DNA of 64,000 nt. It comes from Desulfolutivibrio sulfodismutans DSM 3696 (lineage in GTDB: Bacteria > Desulfobacterota > Desulfovibrionia > Desulfovibrionales > Desulfovibrionaceae). The number at the start of each line of letters is the position of its first letter. Position 1 is the first letter of the stretch. This document shows positions 55,516 through 63,797 of this stretch, in pieces. The DNA is taken from the NCBI RefSeq assembly GCF_013376455.1, contig NZ_CP045504.1:3307001-3371000 (forward strand), written 5' to 3'. The notes beneath the pieces are model-generated. The model did not search any database. It had not been told where the DNA came from and saw only the letters and a program-made list of their open reading frames with translations. Made by a program: the position numbers and the translations under genes.

Positions 55516-57759
55516 TCAGCCGCATTTGGTGAAGCCGCAGGACTTGCAGATGTGGCAGCCTTCCTCGAACACCAGCTCCGCCCCGCAGTCCGGGCAGCGG
55601 GGGGTGGTCAGGGAGCCGTTGCCGTCGCTGACCGTCTGTCCCGCCATGTAGCGGCTCTCCAGCACCCAGGACACGGCGTCGGGGATGGACAAAAGCAGCC
55701 CCTTTTTCTGGAACACCGGGTTCTCTCCGCCGATGCCCTTTAACTGCCCTACGATGTCCTCCACGTCCACGCCCGAGCGCAGGGCCAACGACACCAGCCG
55801 TCCGATGGCCTCGGCCTTGGCCGTGACCGAGCGGCCGGACTTGCCGATGGTGGCGAAGACCTCGAAGGGCCTGCCGTCGACCTCGTTCACCGTGAGATAG
55901 AGTTCGCCAAGGCCGGTTTTGACCTTCTGGGTGAAGCCGTAGACCACGTCGGGCCGGGTCTTGACCCGGGTGGCGGCCTTGGGGGCCTCCTCCTGCCCGG
56001 CCTCGCCGGTGCACAGCACCTGGGCCGTCTTGCAGCCGTCGCGGTAGACCGTCACCCCCTTGCAGCCGAGCTCGAAGGCCATGCGGTAGATGCCCGCGAT
56101 CTCCTCCTTGGTGGCCGTGTTCGGCAGGTTCACGGTCTTGGACACGGCGTTGTCGGTATATTTTTGGAAGGCGGCCTGCATGCGCAAATGCCACACGGGT
56201 TCGATGTCCATGGCCGTGACGAAAATCCGGCGCAACGCCTCGGGAATCTCCTCCATGTGGGCCACGGAGCCCTTGCGGGCCACCTCGGCGATGATGTCCG
56301 GCCGGGACAGCCCGGCCGCATCCAGGGCGGCGCGAAAATACGGGTTGGTCTCCACGAGTTTTTCGCCGTCCATGACGTGGCGGGCGAAGCTCAAGGCGAA
56401 AAGCGGCTCCACGCCCGAGGAGCACCCGGCGATGATGGACAGGGTGCCGGTGGGGGCGATGGTGGTGGTGGTGGCGTTGCGCAGGGGCCCTTGTCCCTTG
56501 GCCGGGAAGACGGAGACGTCGAAGGCCGGAAAGGGGCCGCGCTCGGCGGCCAGGGCGGCGGAGGCCTTTTGGGCTTCGGCCTGGATGAAGCTCATGAGCC
56601 GCTCGGCCAAAACCAGGGCCTCGGGGCTGTCGTAGGGAACGCGCACCCGGTAGAGCAGGTCGGCGAAGCCCATGACCCCCAGGCCGATCTTGCGGTTTTT
56701 TCGGACCATCTCGGTGATGATCGGCAGGGGATATTGCGAGGCGTCGATGACGTTGTCCAGAAAGCGCACGGACAGCCGGATGATCCGGGCCAGTTCCTCC
56801 CAGTCCACGCCGTCGGGGGCGGCGGGGGAAAAGATCAGGGCCAGGTTGATGGAGCCCAGGTTGCAGGCCTCGTAGGGCAGAAGGGGCTGTTCGCCGCAGG
56901 GGTTGGTGCTCTCGATCTCGCCCAGGGCCGGAGTGGGGTTGTCGCGGTTGATGCGGTCTAAGAACACGATGCCCGGATCGCCGCTCTCCCAGGCCTTGCG
57001 GACCAAAAGCTCGAAGATCTCGCGGGCGCTTTGCCGGGCCGTCGCGATCCCGTCGCGGGGATCGATGAGGTCGTAGTCGCGGTTCGCGTCCACGGCCTGC
57101 ATGAAGGCCTCGGTCAGTCCCACGGAGATGTTGAAATTGTCCAGGGCGTGCTCGTGTTCCTTGCAGGTGATGAATTCCTTGATGTCGGGGTGGTCCACGC
57201 GCAGGATGCCCATGTTGGCCCCGCGCCGTGTGCCGCCCTGTTTGACCTGCTCGGTGGCGGTGTTGAAGATGCGCATAAACGACACCGGCCCCGAGGCCAC
57301 CCCGCCCGTGGAGCCCACCCGGCTGTGCTTGGCCCGAAGCCTGGAGAAGGAAAAGCCCGTGCCGCCGCCGGATTTGTGGATGAGCGCGGCGAATTTCACG
57401 GCGTCGAAGATCTCCTCCATGGAGTCGCCCACAGGCAGCACGAAACAGGCCGCCAATTGCCCAAGCGGCGTTCCGGCGTTCATGAGCGTGGGGGAGTTGG
57501 GCAGAAATTTGTAGGAGGTCATGAGGTCGTAGAACTGCCGGGCCGTGGCCGTGACGTCGCGCTCTTCGCCGTAGTTGGCCTCCTGGCTGGCGATGGCCAG
57601 GGCCACGCGCCAGAAGAGCCCGGTTTCATCCTCCAGGGGGCGGCCGTCAGGGCCTTTGCGCAGATAGCGTTTGCCAAGGACGATGGTGGCGTTTGGGTTG
57701 ATGACCGGGGCGGGCAGGTCGGCGGGCGCGGGCAACGGGGCGGTGGGCGAATCGGACAT
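55516..57759 (-). CDS. nrdJ: Adenosylcobalamin-dependent ribonucleotide reductase (class II)
   Basis: A 747-residue oxygen-independent enzyme that reduces ribonucleotides to deoxyribonucleotides using a B12-derived radical. Recognisable features: PNSPTLMNAGTPLGQLAAC near residue 80-100, the substrate-site block NPCGEQPLLPYEACNLGS, and the C-terminal zinc-binding cysteines (CPDC, then CHICKSCGFTKCG). No ATP-cone domain precedes the core. No cobalamin riboswitch or NrdR box could be seen upstream. It is the first gene of a series nrdJ-ftsE-ftsX-cbiK, in which cbiK contributes to its cofactor. Confidence 0.93.
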   Translation of the reverse strand: MSDSPTAPLPAPADLPAPVINPNATIVLGKRYLRKGPDGRPLEDETGLFWRVALAIASQEANYGEERDVTATARQFYDLMTSYKFLPNSPTLMNAGTPLGQLAACFVLPVGDSMEEIFDAVKFAALIHKSGGGTGFSFSRLRAKHSRVGSTGGVASGPVSFMRIFNTATEQVKQGGTRRGANMGILRVDHPDIKEFITCKEHEHALDNFNISVGLTEAFMQAVDANRDYDLIDPRDGIATARQSAREIFELLVRKAWESGDPGIVFLDRINRDNPTPALGEIESTNPCGEQPLLPYEACNLGSINLALIFSPAAPDGVDWEELARIIRLSVRFLDNVIDASQYPLPIITEMVRKNRKIGLGVMGFADLLYRVRVPYDSPEALVLAERLMSFIQAEAQKASAALAAERGPFPAFDVSVFPAKGQGPLRNATTTTIAPTGTLSIIAGCSSGVEPLFALSFARHVMDGEKLVETNPYFRAALDAAGLSRPDIIAEVARKGSVAHMEEIPEALRRIFVTAMDIEPVWHLRMQAAFQKYTDNAVSKTVNLPNTATKEEIAGIYRMAFELGCKGVTVYRDGCKTAQVLCTGEAGQEEAPKAATRVKTRPDVVYGFTQKVKTGLGELYLTVNEVDGRPFEVFATIGKSGRSVTAKAEAIGRLVSLALRSGVDVEDIVGQLKGIGGENPVFQKKGLLLSIPDAVSWVLESRYMAGQTVSDGNGSLTTPRCPDCGAELVFEEGCHICKSCGFTKCG

Positions 57760-58319
57760 GTGGCGCGATCTCCAATGGGTCGAAACGGTTGACGAAAACT
57801 ATCCGGGCGTCTGCGACGCCACGGAAAAAATAAACATTTCGAAGGATTGAGCTTGGCCGGGAAATGCAAGCGCATGCGGCCGGGGTGCAGGGGAAGCTAC
57901 GTTATTTGCCCTATGCCTGCAACCGCATGACGCCTGATGCGGGGCGCGGAAATCCCGGCCTAGTTGGCCGACGTGATCCAAAATTCCGAAAAGTAATTCG
58001 TGATTTCAAAGAAAAAGAAAATTTTTCGGGATGGGGGGGCATGCCCGGGCATGGTTGCGGCGGATCCCGAAAGACGGCGGAAGGGCAATGCACAGGGGTA
58101 TGAATTCGGGACAACCCTCTCCGGGCAGCTCTTCCGGAGGGCCAGCCGAGGTGCGCCGGGCCGGATGTTTCATATGGAGACGCGCATGAATCCCAAGGCG
58201 GGCGCCCCTTGAAAGAAATGTCGTGGCCGTCGGCAAGATGGCCGATAAACGGGGAAGACGGGGGCCTGCGCCCATGCAAACGGTGGCCGATGCGCCCATG
58301 GCCGCCTGGGAAAAAATCG
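57760..58319. other. Intergenic region upstream of nrdJ
   Basis: About 560 bases between nrdJ and the sulfotransferase-like gene. The nrdJ promoter must lie here. An AT-rich core (57985-58025) has TCCGAAAA and TTTTTCGGGA arms about 26 bases apart, which could form a weak hairpin. Frames across the region (57911-58279 and 58006-58557, leftward; 58209-58412, rightward) are Pro/Arg-rich or run into the next gene and are not supported. Confidence 0.35.
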
Positions 58320-60107
58320 TCAGACAGGCGGCTGTCTGTGTGTCCGAAGGCCGATCAAGGACTTCTTGTGTCTGTCGGCAAAGATATTCGACATCATGTA
58401 GGCGTATATTGAGGCCTGGGGGAGCAGGGCGAAAAAATCGATGAAATTCTGGATGTTGTTTAGGGCCGCGAAATCCGAGCAAAGCAGGACGACGTTTTTG
58501 AAGCCTTTGCTGAGGAGGGCGTCGGTCCACGGATAGTGGTGATTCGGGACGAACCATCCGTCAAAAAGGAAAACATCCCACGCCGCATATTTTTCCCTGA
58601 AGTTTCGTTTCGGCAGGAGCAAGGATTGGCCAGGCAGGTCGCGGGGGAGGGAGGCCAGGAGGTCTTCAAGGAGAATGACCGGCCCAGAGGCCACGATCAA
58701 GGTGTTGCCTGCGGGCAAAGCCGCAAGGCGGACCCGCCGCGAGCATTCGAAGTTGTCTTCCAGGAACGCGAGGGCCCTTTTTTGCGGCGTGACGGCTTCT
58801 GGGGCGAGATGTTCCAGGATGCCCAGGGGATCATCCCGGCGACAGGACAGGTTTGCCATGTATTCATTCGTGAAAGTTGTCCATCGTGCGTCGGGCGGGA
58901 TACGTTCCAGGGTGGTCAGGGCGTTTTCCGTTTCACCATGCTGCCGCTGGAGTTGGGCCAGTTGGAAATGGGCGCTGTGGCGGAAGGGGAAGCGTGTGGC
59001 GTTGCGTTTGGCCATGTCGAGGTCGAGGCCCATGCGCCTGGCATAGGGGGAACTGGCCAGTGTGCAGAAGAGATGGCCAGCTTCAATGGAGACGCAGGTG
59101 TTCCGGTCACAAGAGGATTTCCCCAGAAGTGTTTTCAGTATTTCGAAGAGGGCGCGGAATCGTTCCGGCGTCGTGACCTGATGCGGGCTGATGGTCAGCC
59201 TGGCGCCCTTGCGTATGCCTTCAAGAAGAAAATGGAAGGTCGCATCGTCCATGGCGGCGTTGATTTTTGCGAGCAACAGCGAGGTGTAGATGTTGTCGTC
59301 GGTGTTGTCGTTTGTTTCGAGTTTCAAGCCCGTTGTCGGATTGTTTTTTGACGAGGGGCCGTTATGCCAGTCGTCGACGGCGCGGCAGGAGCCCGTGGCC
59401 GATACATCCGTGGGGCTGATAGCGCGGGCATGAACCGGAGGGAAGGTGATCTTGCCGGAGAAATACTCATACACAGCGAAGTCATGGCAATATTTCTGAA
59501 TGGTTTCCGTCCGGATATGGGCACACGGCGTGCGTGGATTGTTTTGCGACTGATTTCTAAAGGGGATATCGCCAAAGGATATGCCAAGCGCCTTCCCCAA
59601 GGCGAAAACGGACTCGCGCAGCTGCTCGACGAAGCCGATGAAAAAATAATTCTCCAGGCGTGCGATGGCCCGTTCGACCGTTCCGCCCAGATGCCTGACC
59701 ATGGATATATACGGATTGTCGAAAAGATAATCGACGAATGAGCCATAGCTGTACAGTTTTGTCTGCATGCCATAGCGATAAAGGGAATAGGCGACGGCCA
59801 GAGGGTTTCTCAGGAATGTGATGTAGTATACTTTGCAATCTGCATTCAGCAGTTCATGTATGCCGTATACGTAATGCCCGCCGCAATAGAGGCTTGAACA
59901 GGTGGAGGCGTTTACTTTGTCTGCAAATGATATACATGAAATGGGGGATTCGATATGTTCATATCCTGGAAAGTCCCTGTCGAACATGGCATGCAACGAG
60001 GTTCCGGCGCATTTTGGGATATGATCAAAGACGAACACGTTTTTGAAGCTGGGATCCGGGAATGGAAGTTCGCGCTCGATATCGAATGGGAGACTGGCAG
60101 CGTTCAT
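58320..60107 (-). CDS. Sulfotransferase family 2-like protein with an unassigned C-terminal region
   Basis: A 595-residue protein. The N-terminal 240 residues look like a PAPS-dependent sulfotransferase of the Sulfotransfer_2 type: 5'-phosphosulfate loop DHIPKCAGTSLHAMF near residue 30 and the 3'-phosphate region FLRNPLAVAYSLYRY near 100. The centre (about 270-430) is helical and TPR-like (FQLAQLQRQHGETENALTTLE). The last 150 residues (NTLIVASGPVILLEDLLASL, WDVFLFDGWFVPNHHYPWTD) resemble a Rossmann-like domain I cannot name. It may sulfate a surface glycan or protein. Base composition is somewhat lower in GC than the neighbours. Confidence 0.65.
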   Translation of the reverse strand: MNAASLPFDIERELPFPDPSFKNVFVFDHIPKCAGTSLHAMFDRDFPGYEHIESPISCISFADKVNASTCSSLYCGGHYVYGIHELLNADCKVYYITFLRNPLAVAYSLYRYGMQTKLYSYGSFVDYLFDNPYISMVRHLGGTVERAIARLENYFFIGFVEQLRESVFALGKALGISFGDIPFRNQSQNNPRTPCAHIRTETIQKYCHDFAVYEYFSGKITFPPVHARAISPTDVSATGSCRAVDDWHNGPSSKNNPTTGLKLETNDNTDDNIYTSLLLAKINAAMDDATFHFLLEGIRKGARLTISPHQVTTPERFRALFEILKTLLGKSSCDRNTCVSIEAGHLFCTLASSPYARRMGLDLDMAKRNATRFPFRHSAHFQLAQLQRQHGETENALTTLERIPPDARWTTFTNEYMANLSCRRDDPLGILEHLAPEAVTPQKRALAFLEDNFECSRRVRLAALPAGNTLIVASGPVILLEDLLASLPRDLPGQSLLLPKRNFREKYAAWDVFLFDGWFVPNHHYPWTDALLSKGFKNVVLLCSDFAALNNIQNFIDFFALLPQASIYAYMMSNIFADRHKKSLIGLRTHRQPPV

Positions 60108-60342
60108 CAGGTCATCTCTGGTTTTGAAGGGGAACGGGATGTCACGGGGGGCTCTTGGTGCGGTTGGGCCTGCCCGGGCTGTCGGCCGGAACCGGGAGTC
60201 CCCGCTTTCATGTCCGGGGATGCGGCGGGGCGACCCCCAGGCGTCGGCATTCCTTCGGCGGGGAGGCCTGGACAGCGGCGGACTGGCGCTCCGGCGACTG
60301 ATCCGTGGCGGCGCGTCTGGATATTTGCCCCCGCCGCCGGAA

Positions 60343-60909
60343 TTATCGCCTGGCCGTCGGTCGGCAGGCCCCGGCGCAACAGCCTCCGGACAAAAGCTCG
60401 CTGTAGGCGAAGAGGATGCGCCGCTCCCGGTTTATGGCCTCCTCGGACAGCCGGGGCGCGGGCGAGGCAGCGGCCAGGCGCGTCAGCTCGTCGAAATGGG
60501 GGATGGTCCGCATGCCGCCCCGGGCCAGGATGTGTCCGTCGGCCACGCGAAGGAGCAGGGCCTCCTTGGTGTCCGTGACCAGGGCCAGGGGGGCTGGCGT
60601 GTCGCCGAAAAGCCGTGAGGCGGCCAGGGTCTCGCGGATGTAGGAGCCGGGTTCGCCGGAGCAGAAGATGACCACCAGAAGCGGCGCGCCGCTTCCGTCC
60701 GTGACCGCCAGATCCACCATGCGGGTATAGTCTTTGCCCTCCATGGGAAAGCACACCCCGGCCTTGGCGCACATCCGGTCCCTGGGATAGCCCCGTTCCT
60801 CCACGAGAAGCCGGGCCAACGCCTGGCGAAATTCCTCGTAGGAGGTCTCTTCCACGTCCTCGCCGGTCAGGTAGTCCCGGATGACCCGGTTCAGGCTTTC
60901 TTCGTGCAT
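60343..60909 (-). CDS. HsdR N-terminal-like (type I restriction R-subunit N domain) protein
   Basis: A 188-residue protein resembling the HSDR_N nuclease-fold domain by itself: VEERGYPRDRM, then GKDYTRMVDLAV (acidic metal site) and PLLVVIFCSGEPGSYIRETLAASRL. In active nucleases the third strand carries E-x-K; here it reads VVIFCSG, so catalytic residues seem lost. The tail (GGCCAGACRPTARR) has three cysteines. There are no restriction or methylase genes nearby; it is more likely a conserved stand-alone protein than part of a defence system. ATG 60909 chosen; the frame to 61014 is Arg-rich and lacks support. Confidence 0.6.
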   Translation of the reverse strand: MHEESLNRVIRDYLTGEDVEETSYEEFRQALARLLVEERGYPRDRMCAKAGVCFPMEGKDYTRMVDLAVTDGSGAPLLVVIFCSGEPGSYIRETLAASRLFGDTPAPLALVTDTKEALLLRVADGHILARGGMRTIPHFDELTRLAAASPAPRLSEEAINRERRILFAYSELLSGGCCAGACRPTARR

Positions 60910-61039
60910 GGCGTCCCCGCTGCGAAAGATTCGGCCGCACACAGGCCGCGGCCCCGAAAAGGTAGCATCTCGGGGGGCGGTGTCAATCCGGCCCGGCCGC
61001 CGCTGGCGGCTCAACGCCCCGCCAGGGGCTTTGTATGTT

Positions 61040-61408
61040 TTAGTTGAAACGGCGCTTGGCCATGACCCGTCCCACGGTGTCGGCCAGGGCCTGCATCTCG
61101 AAGGGTTTGGCCAGGAAATCGTCCATTCCGGCGGTCAGGAACCGTTCCCGGTCGGACTCCATGGCGTAGGCGGTCAGGGCCACGATGGGGATGTTTTTGA
61201 CCGGGCCCGGGACTTCGCCGTGCCGGATGTGGCGGGTGGCCGTCAGGCCGTCCATGACCGGCATCTGGATGTCCATGAGCACCATGTCGAAGGGATCGCT
61301 GGCCAGGGCGCGCAGGGCCTCCTGCCCGTTTTCCGCCTCGGTGACGGCATGGCCCATGTGGCGCAGCATGGTCGCGGCGCTTAAGCGGTTGCTGGTGTCG
61401 TCCTCCAC
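61040..61408 (-). CDS. Receiver domain cut off from the hybrid kinase by a frameshift
   Basis: 122 codons encoding most of a response-regulator receiver: EDD acidic pair, phosphorylatable Asp in FDMVLMDIQMPVMDG, Thr/Lys switch residues in IVALTAYAM and LAKPFEM. As an independent gene it would start at GTG and lack the first beta strand; that strand (PLRVLLV) is encoded just upstream in the same frame, after the C8 tract. It therefore belongs to the kinase at 61381-63603. About two thirds of its residues match the receiver of the kinase at 29761. Confidence 0.75.
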   Translation of the reverse strand: MEDDTSNRLSAATMLRHMGHAVTEAENGQEALRALASDPFDMVLMDIQMPVMDGLTATRHIRHGEVPGPVKNIPIVALTAYAMESDRERFLTAGMDDFLAKPFEMQALADTVGRVMAKRRFN

Positions 61409-63603
61409 CAGAAGTACGCGCAGGGGGGCGGCCGTGTCCTGGGGGGGGCGTCGTCCGTGGGGAAGGACACCCGGCAGGTGGGCAGCCAGAAGGCGGCGGT
61501 GAAGGAAAAGACGCTGCCCTGGCCGGGGGTGCTTTCCACCCAGACGGAACCGCCCAGAAGCTCAGTCAGTTGCTTGGCGATGGACAGGCCCAGGCCCGTG
61601 CCGCCGTATTTTTTGGTCAGGTAGTCCTCGGCCAGGGCGAAGCTGTCGAAAATCGAGGCCAGCTTGTCCGCGGGGATGCCGATGCCCGTGTCCGCGATCC
61701 GAAACAGCAGGCATTCTCCTGCAAAGCCCTGGTCCACAAAGACCCGGCGCGGCCCGTCCGGGGGGGCTTCGTAGCGTTCCACGGTCAGCGTGATGCCGCC
61801 GCGCATGGTGAAGCGGATGGCGTTGACGAGCAGATTGACCAGGATCTGGCGCAGGCGGAAGGGGTCGCCCACCAGGATGTCTCCGACATCGTCGGCGACC
61901 CGCCAGGTGAAGTTCAGATTTTTGAGGCGGGCCTGCACCTCGTGGGTGCGGCACAGGGAGTCCACCAGGGAGCGGATGTCGAATTCCTTGACCGTCAGTT
62001 GTACGGCCCCGGACTCCATGTTGGCCAGTTCGATGAGGTTGTCCACGATGGACAGGAGCTTTTTGGCCGACTGGAAGGTGATGTCCCAGCATTCGGCCTG
62101 ATCGGGCGGCAGGGAGGTCGTCTGGGCCAGTTGGGACATGCCGAAGATGGCGTTTAAGGGGGTGCGCAGTTCGTGGCTCATGTTGGCCAGAAACTGGGTT
62201 TTGGCCTGGTTGGCCTGTTCGGCCTGCTTTTTGGCCTCGGCCATGGACTGTTCGGCCAGTGTGCGGAAGGTGGTGTCCAGGACCGTGGCCACCAGCACGT
62301 TGTGCCCCGGAACCGGGAAGCTGGCGATGGTGACGTGGCGGCGTTCGCCCTTGGCCGTGGTTATGGGCAGATCCTTCCAGGACATGCGGCCCGGTTCGCC
62401 GCTTTGCACGTCGGATAAGATGCGTTCCCGGATGGCGGTTCTCTCCCGGGGATCGGGAAAGAGGCTGCCGAAATAGCCGTCCAGGGTGGCCAGGGCCTCG
62501 GGCGGCCAGCCGAGAATCTCGGAATAGCGGGGGTTTTGGAAGGTGGCCAGGCCTGAGTCCAGGAGGCGCACGCTTACGCCGATGGGCAGGCTGGTCAGGA
62601 CGACCTCCATGAATCGGCGGCGTTTGAGCAGTTCCTCTTCGGCCAGCTTGCGGTCGCTGATGTCCCGGGCCACGGAGAAGATGCGCTGCTGCTCGGGCAG
62701 GGGATGGGAGGCGAACGACAGCCAGGCGTAAGAACCGTCTTTTGTGCGGTAGCGGGCCTCGAAGTTGCGCACGGGGGAGCCTTCCACCAGCCGTTCCCCC
62801 ATGGCCAGGAAGGCCGACAGATCGTCCGGGTGGACCAGCTCCACCACCGGACGGCCCACAAGGGCCTGGCTGGAATAGCCCAGGGTCCGGGTCCAGGCCG
62901 GGTTCACCTGCTGCAGGACGCCCGCGTAATCGGTGATGCTCAAAAGATCCATGGAGTGGTTGAACAGCCGGTCCCGCTCCCGGGCCAACTCCCGGGCGGC
63001 GGTCACGTCGGAGGCCATGAACAAAACACCCGTGAGCTCGCCGTGGCCATCGTCGATGGGGGCGGCGTGCAGGCTGACTTCCAGGAGGGAGCCGTCCCGG
63101 CGCATCCGGACCACGTCCAGGTTGGCGGGAGGGGCCTTGGCAAAGGCCCGGGCCAGGATGGCCTCGAATTCAGCCTTGTGCTGTTCCGGCACCGTGGGCA
63201 GCGGCCGTCCCATGACCTCGGCCTCCTTCCAGCCGAAGAGCCGCTCGGCCGCCGGGTTCCAGAGGCTGACGCGGCCTTCCCGGTCCAGGAGGTAAATGGC
63301 CAGGGGCGCGGCGTTGACGACGGAGGCCAACCGGTCCCCGGCCGCCGCAATCTCCCGCCTGGCTGCGAACAGGCTGTCCGTGTGTCCCCGCTGGCCCGCC
63401 TCCACCCGGCGCAGCAGCGCGTACAACAGCAGGCTGGTGGCCATCACGAAGAACCAGCCCTTGAAGGTCTGCATGTCGGCGATGGACTGGGGATCGCGGA
63501 AAAGCGCCGTGACGGCCAGGTCGGAGAATAGAATCCAGGCCCCGGCGGCCAGGAAATAGACGGCAGGGATGAGAAGGACGTATCTGTTGCCCGGCTTGAA
63601 CAT
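61381..63603 (-). CDS. Sensor histidine kinase with three PAS domains (frameshifted hybrid kinase)
   Basis: About 740 residues: two membrane helices (VLLIPAVYFLAAGAWILFS and GWFFVMATSLLLYALL), three PAS domains (about 80-195, 200-325, 330-455), HisKA with His in NMSHELRTP, and HATPase with GTGLGLSIAKQLTELLGG. The protein ends abnormally in RTRPPPCAYFWWRTTPATA because the frame changes in a run of eight C (G at 61441-61448 on the + strand); one extra C would continue into the receiver at 61040. The ATG at 63603 is the best start; the upstream 60 residues have no family character. The kinase core is intact. Confidence 0.85.
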   Translation of the reverse strand: MFKPGNRYVLLIPAVYFLAAGAWILFSDLAVTALFRDPQSIADMQTFKGWFFVMATSLLLYALLRRVEAGQRGHTDSLFAARREIAAAGDRLASVVNAAPLAIYLLDREGRVSLWNPAAERLFGWKEAEVMGRPLPTVPEQHKAEFEAILARAFAKAPPANLDVVRMRRDGSLLEVSLHAAPIDDGHGELTGVLFMASDVTAARELARERDRLFNHSMDLLSITDYAGVLQQVNPAWTRTLGYSSQALVGRPVVELVHPDDLSAFLAMGERLVEGSPVRNFEARYRTKDGSYAWLSFASHPLPEQQRIFSVARDISDRKLAEEELLKRRRFMEVVLTSLPIGVSVRLLDSGLATFQNPRYSEILGWPPEALATLDGYFGSLFPDPRERTAIRERILSDVQSGEPGRMSWKDLPITTAKGERRHVTIASFPVPGHNVLVATVLDTTFRTLAEQSMAEAKKQAEQANQAKTQFLANMSHELRTPLNAIFGMSQLAQTTSLPPDQAECWDITFQSAKKLLSIVDNLIELANMESGAVQLTVKEFDIRSLVDSLCRTHEVQARLKNLNFTWRVADDVGDILVGDPFRLRQILVNLLVNAIRFTMRGGITLTVERYEAPPDGPRRVFVDQGFAGECLLFRIADTGIGIPADKLASIFDSFALAEDYLTKKYGGTGLGLSIAKQLTELLGGSVWVESTPGQGSVFSFTAAFWLPTCRVSFPTDDAPPRTRPPPCAYFWWRTTPATA
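61441..61448 (-). other. C8 homopolymer at the frameshift point
   Basis: Eight G on the + strand (C8 in the coding direction), directly between the HATPase domain and the receiver. With nine C the frame would read DDAPPQDTAAPLRVLLVEDD, a normal linker and receiver start. The run may be a sequencing error, a fixed mutation, or a slippage site. Confidence 0.7.
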
Positions 63604-63797
63604 GGGGGCGTCCAGGGCCGAAGTGTTTTTCGTATCTAAACAAAGATATCCCAGGGGTGGGGAGAAGACAAGATGAAGGGCGGCAGAAGGGATACGGGCG
63701 GCATGGCGGGTGGCCCTACCGCCGGGCAGGGTCGCCGTCACGGCGGCTCGATTTTTGTCCGGGGATGCGCTAGTCCTGTCCAAACGACGGAGACGGC

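Noticed and set aside
57760-58010. Possible cobalamin riboswitch upstream of nrdJ
   Set aside because: No B12-box-like sequence or conserved arms could be identified on the coding strand.
60107-60940. Leftward frame of 277 codons overlapping the HsdR-N-like gene
   Set aside because: Wrong frame relative to the conserved protein; Arg/Gly-rich.
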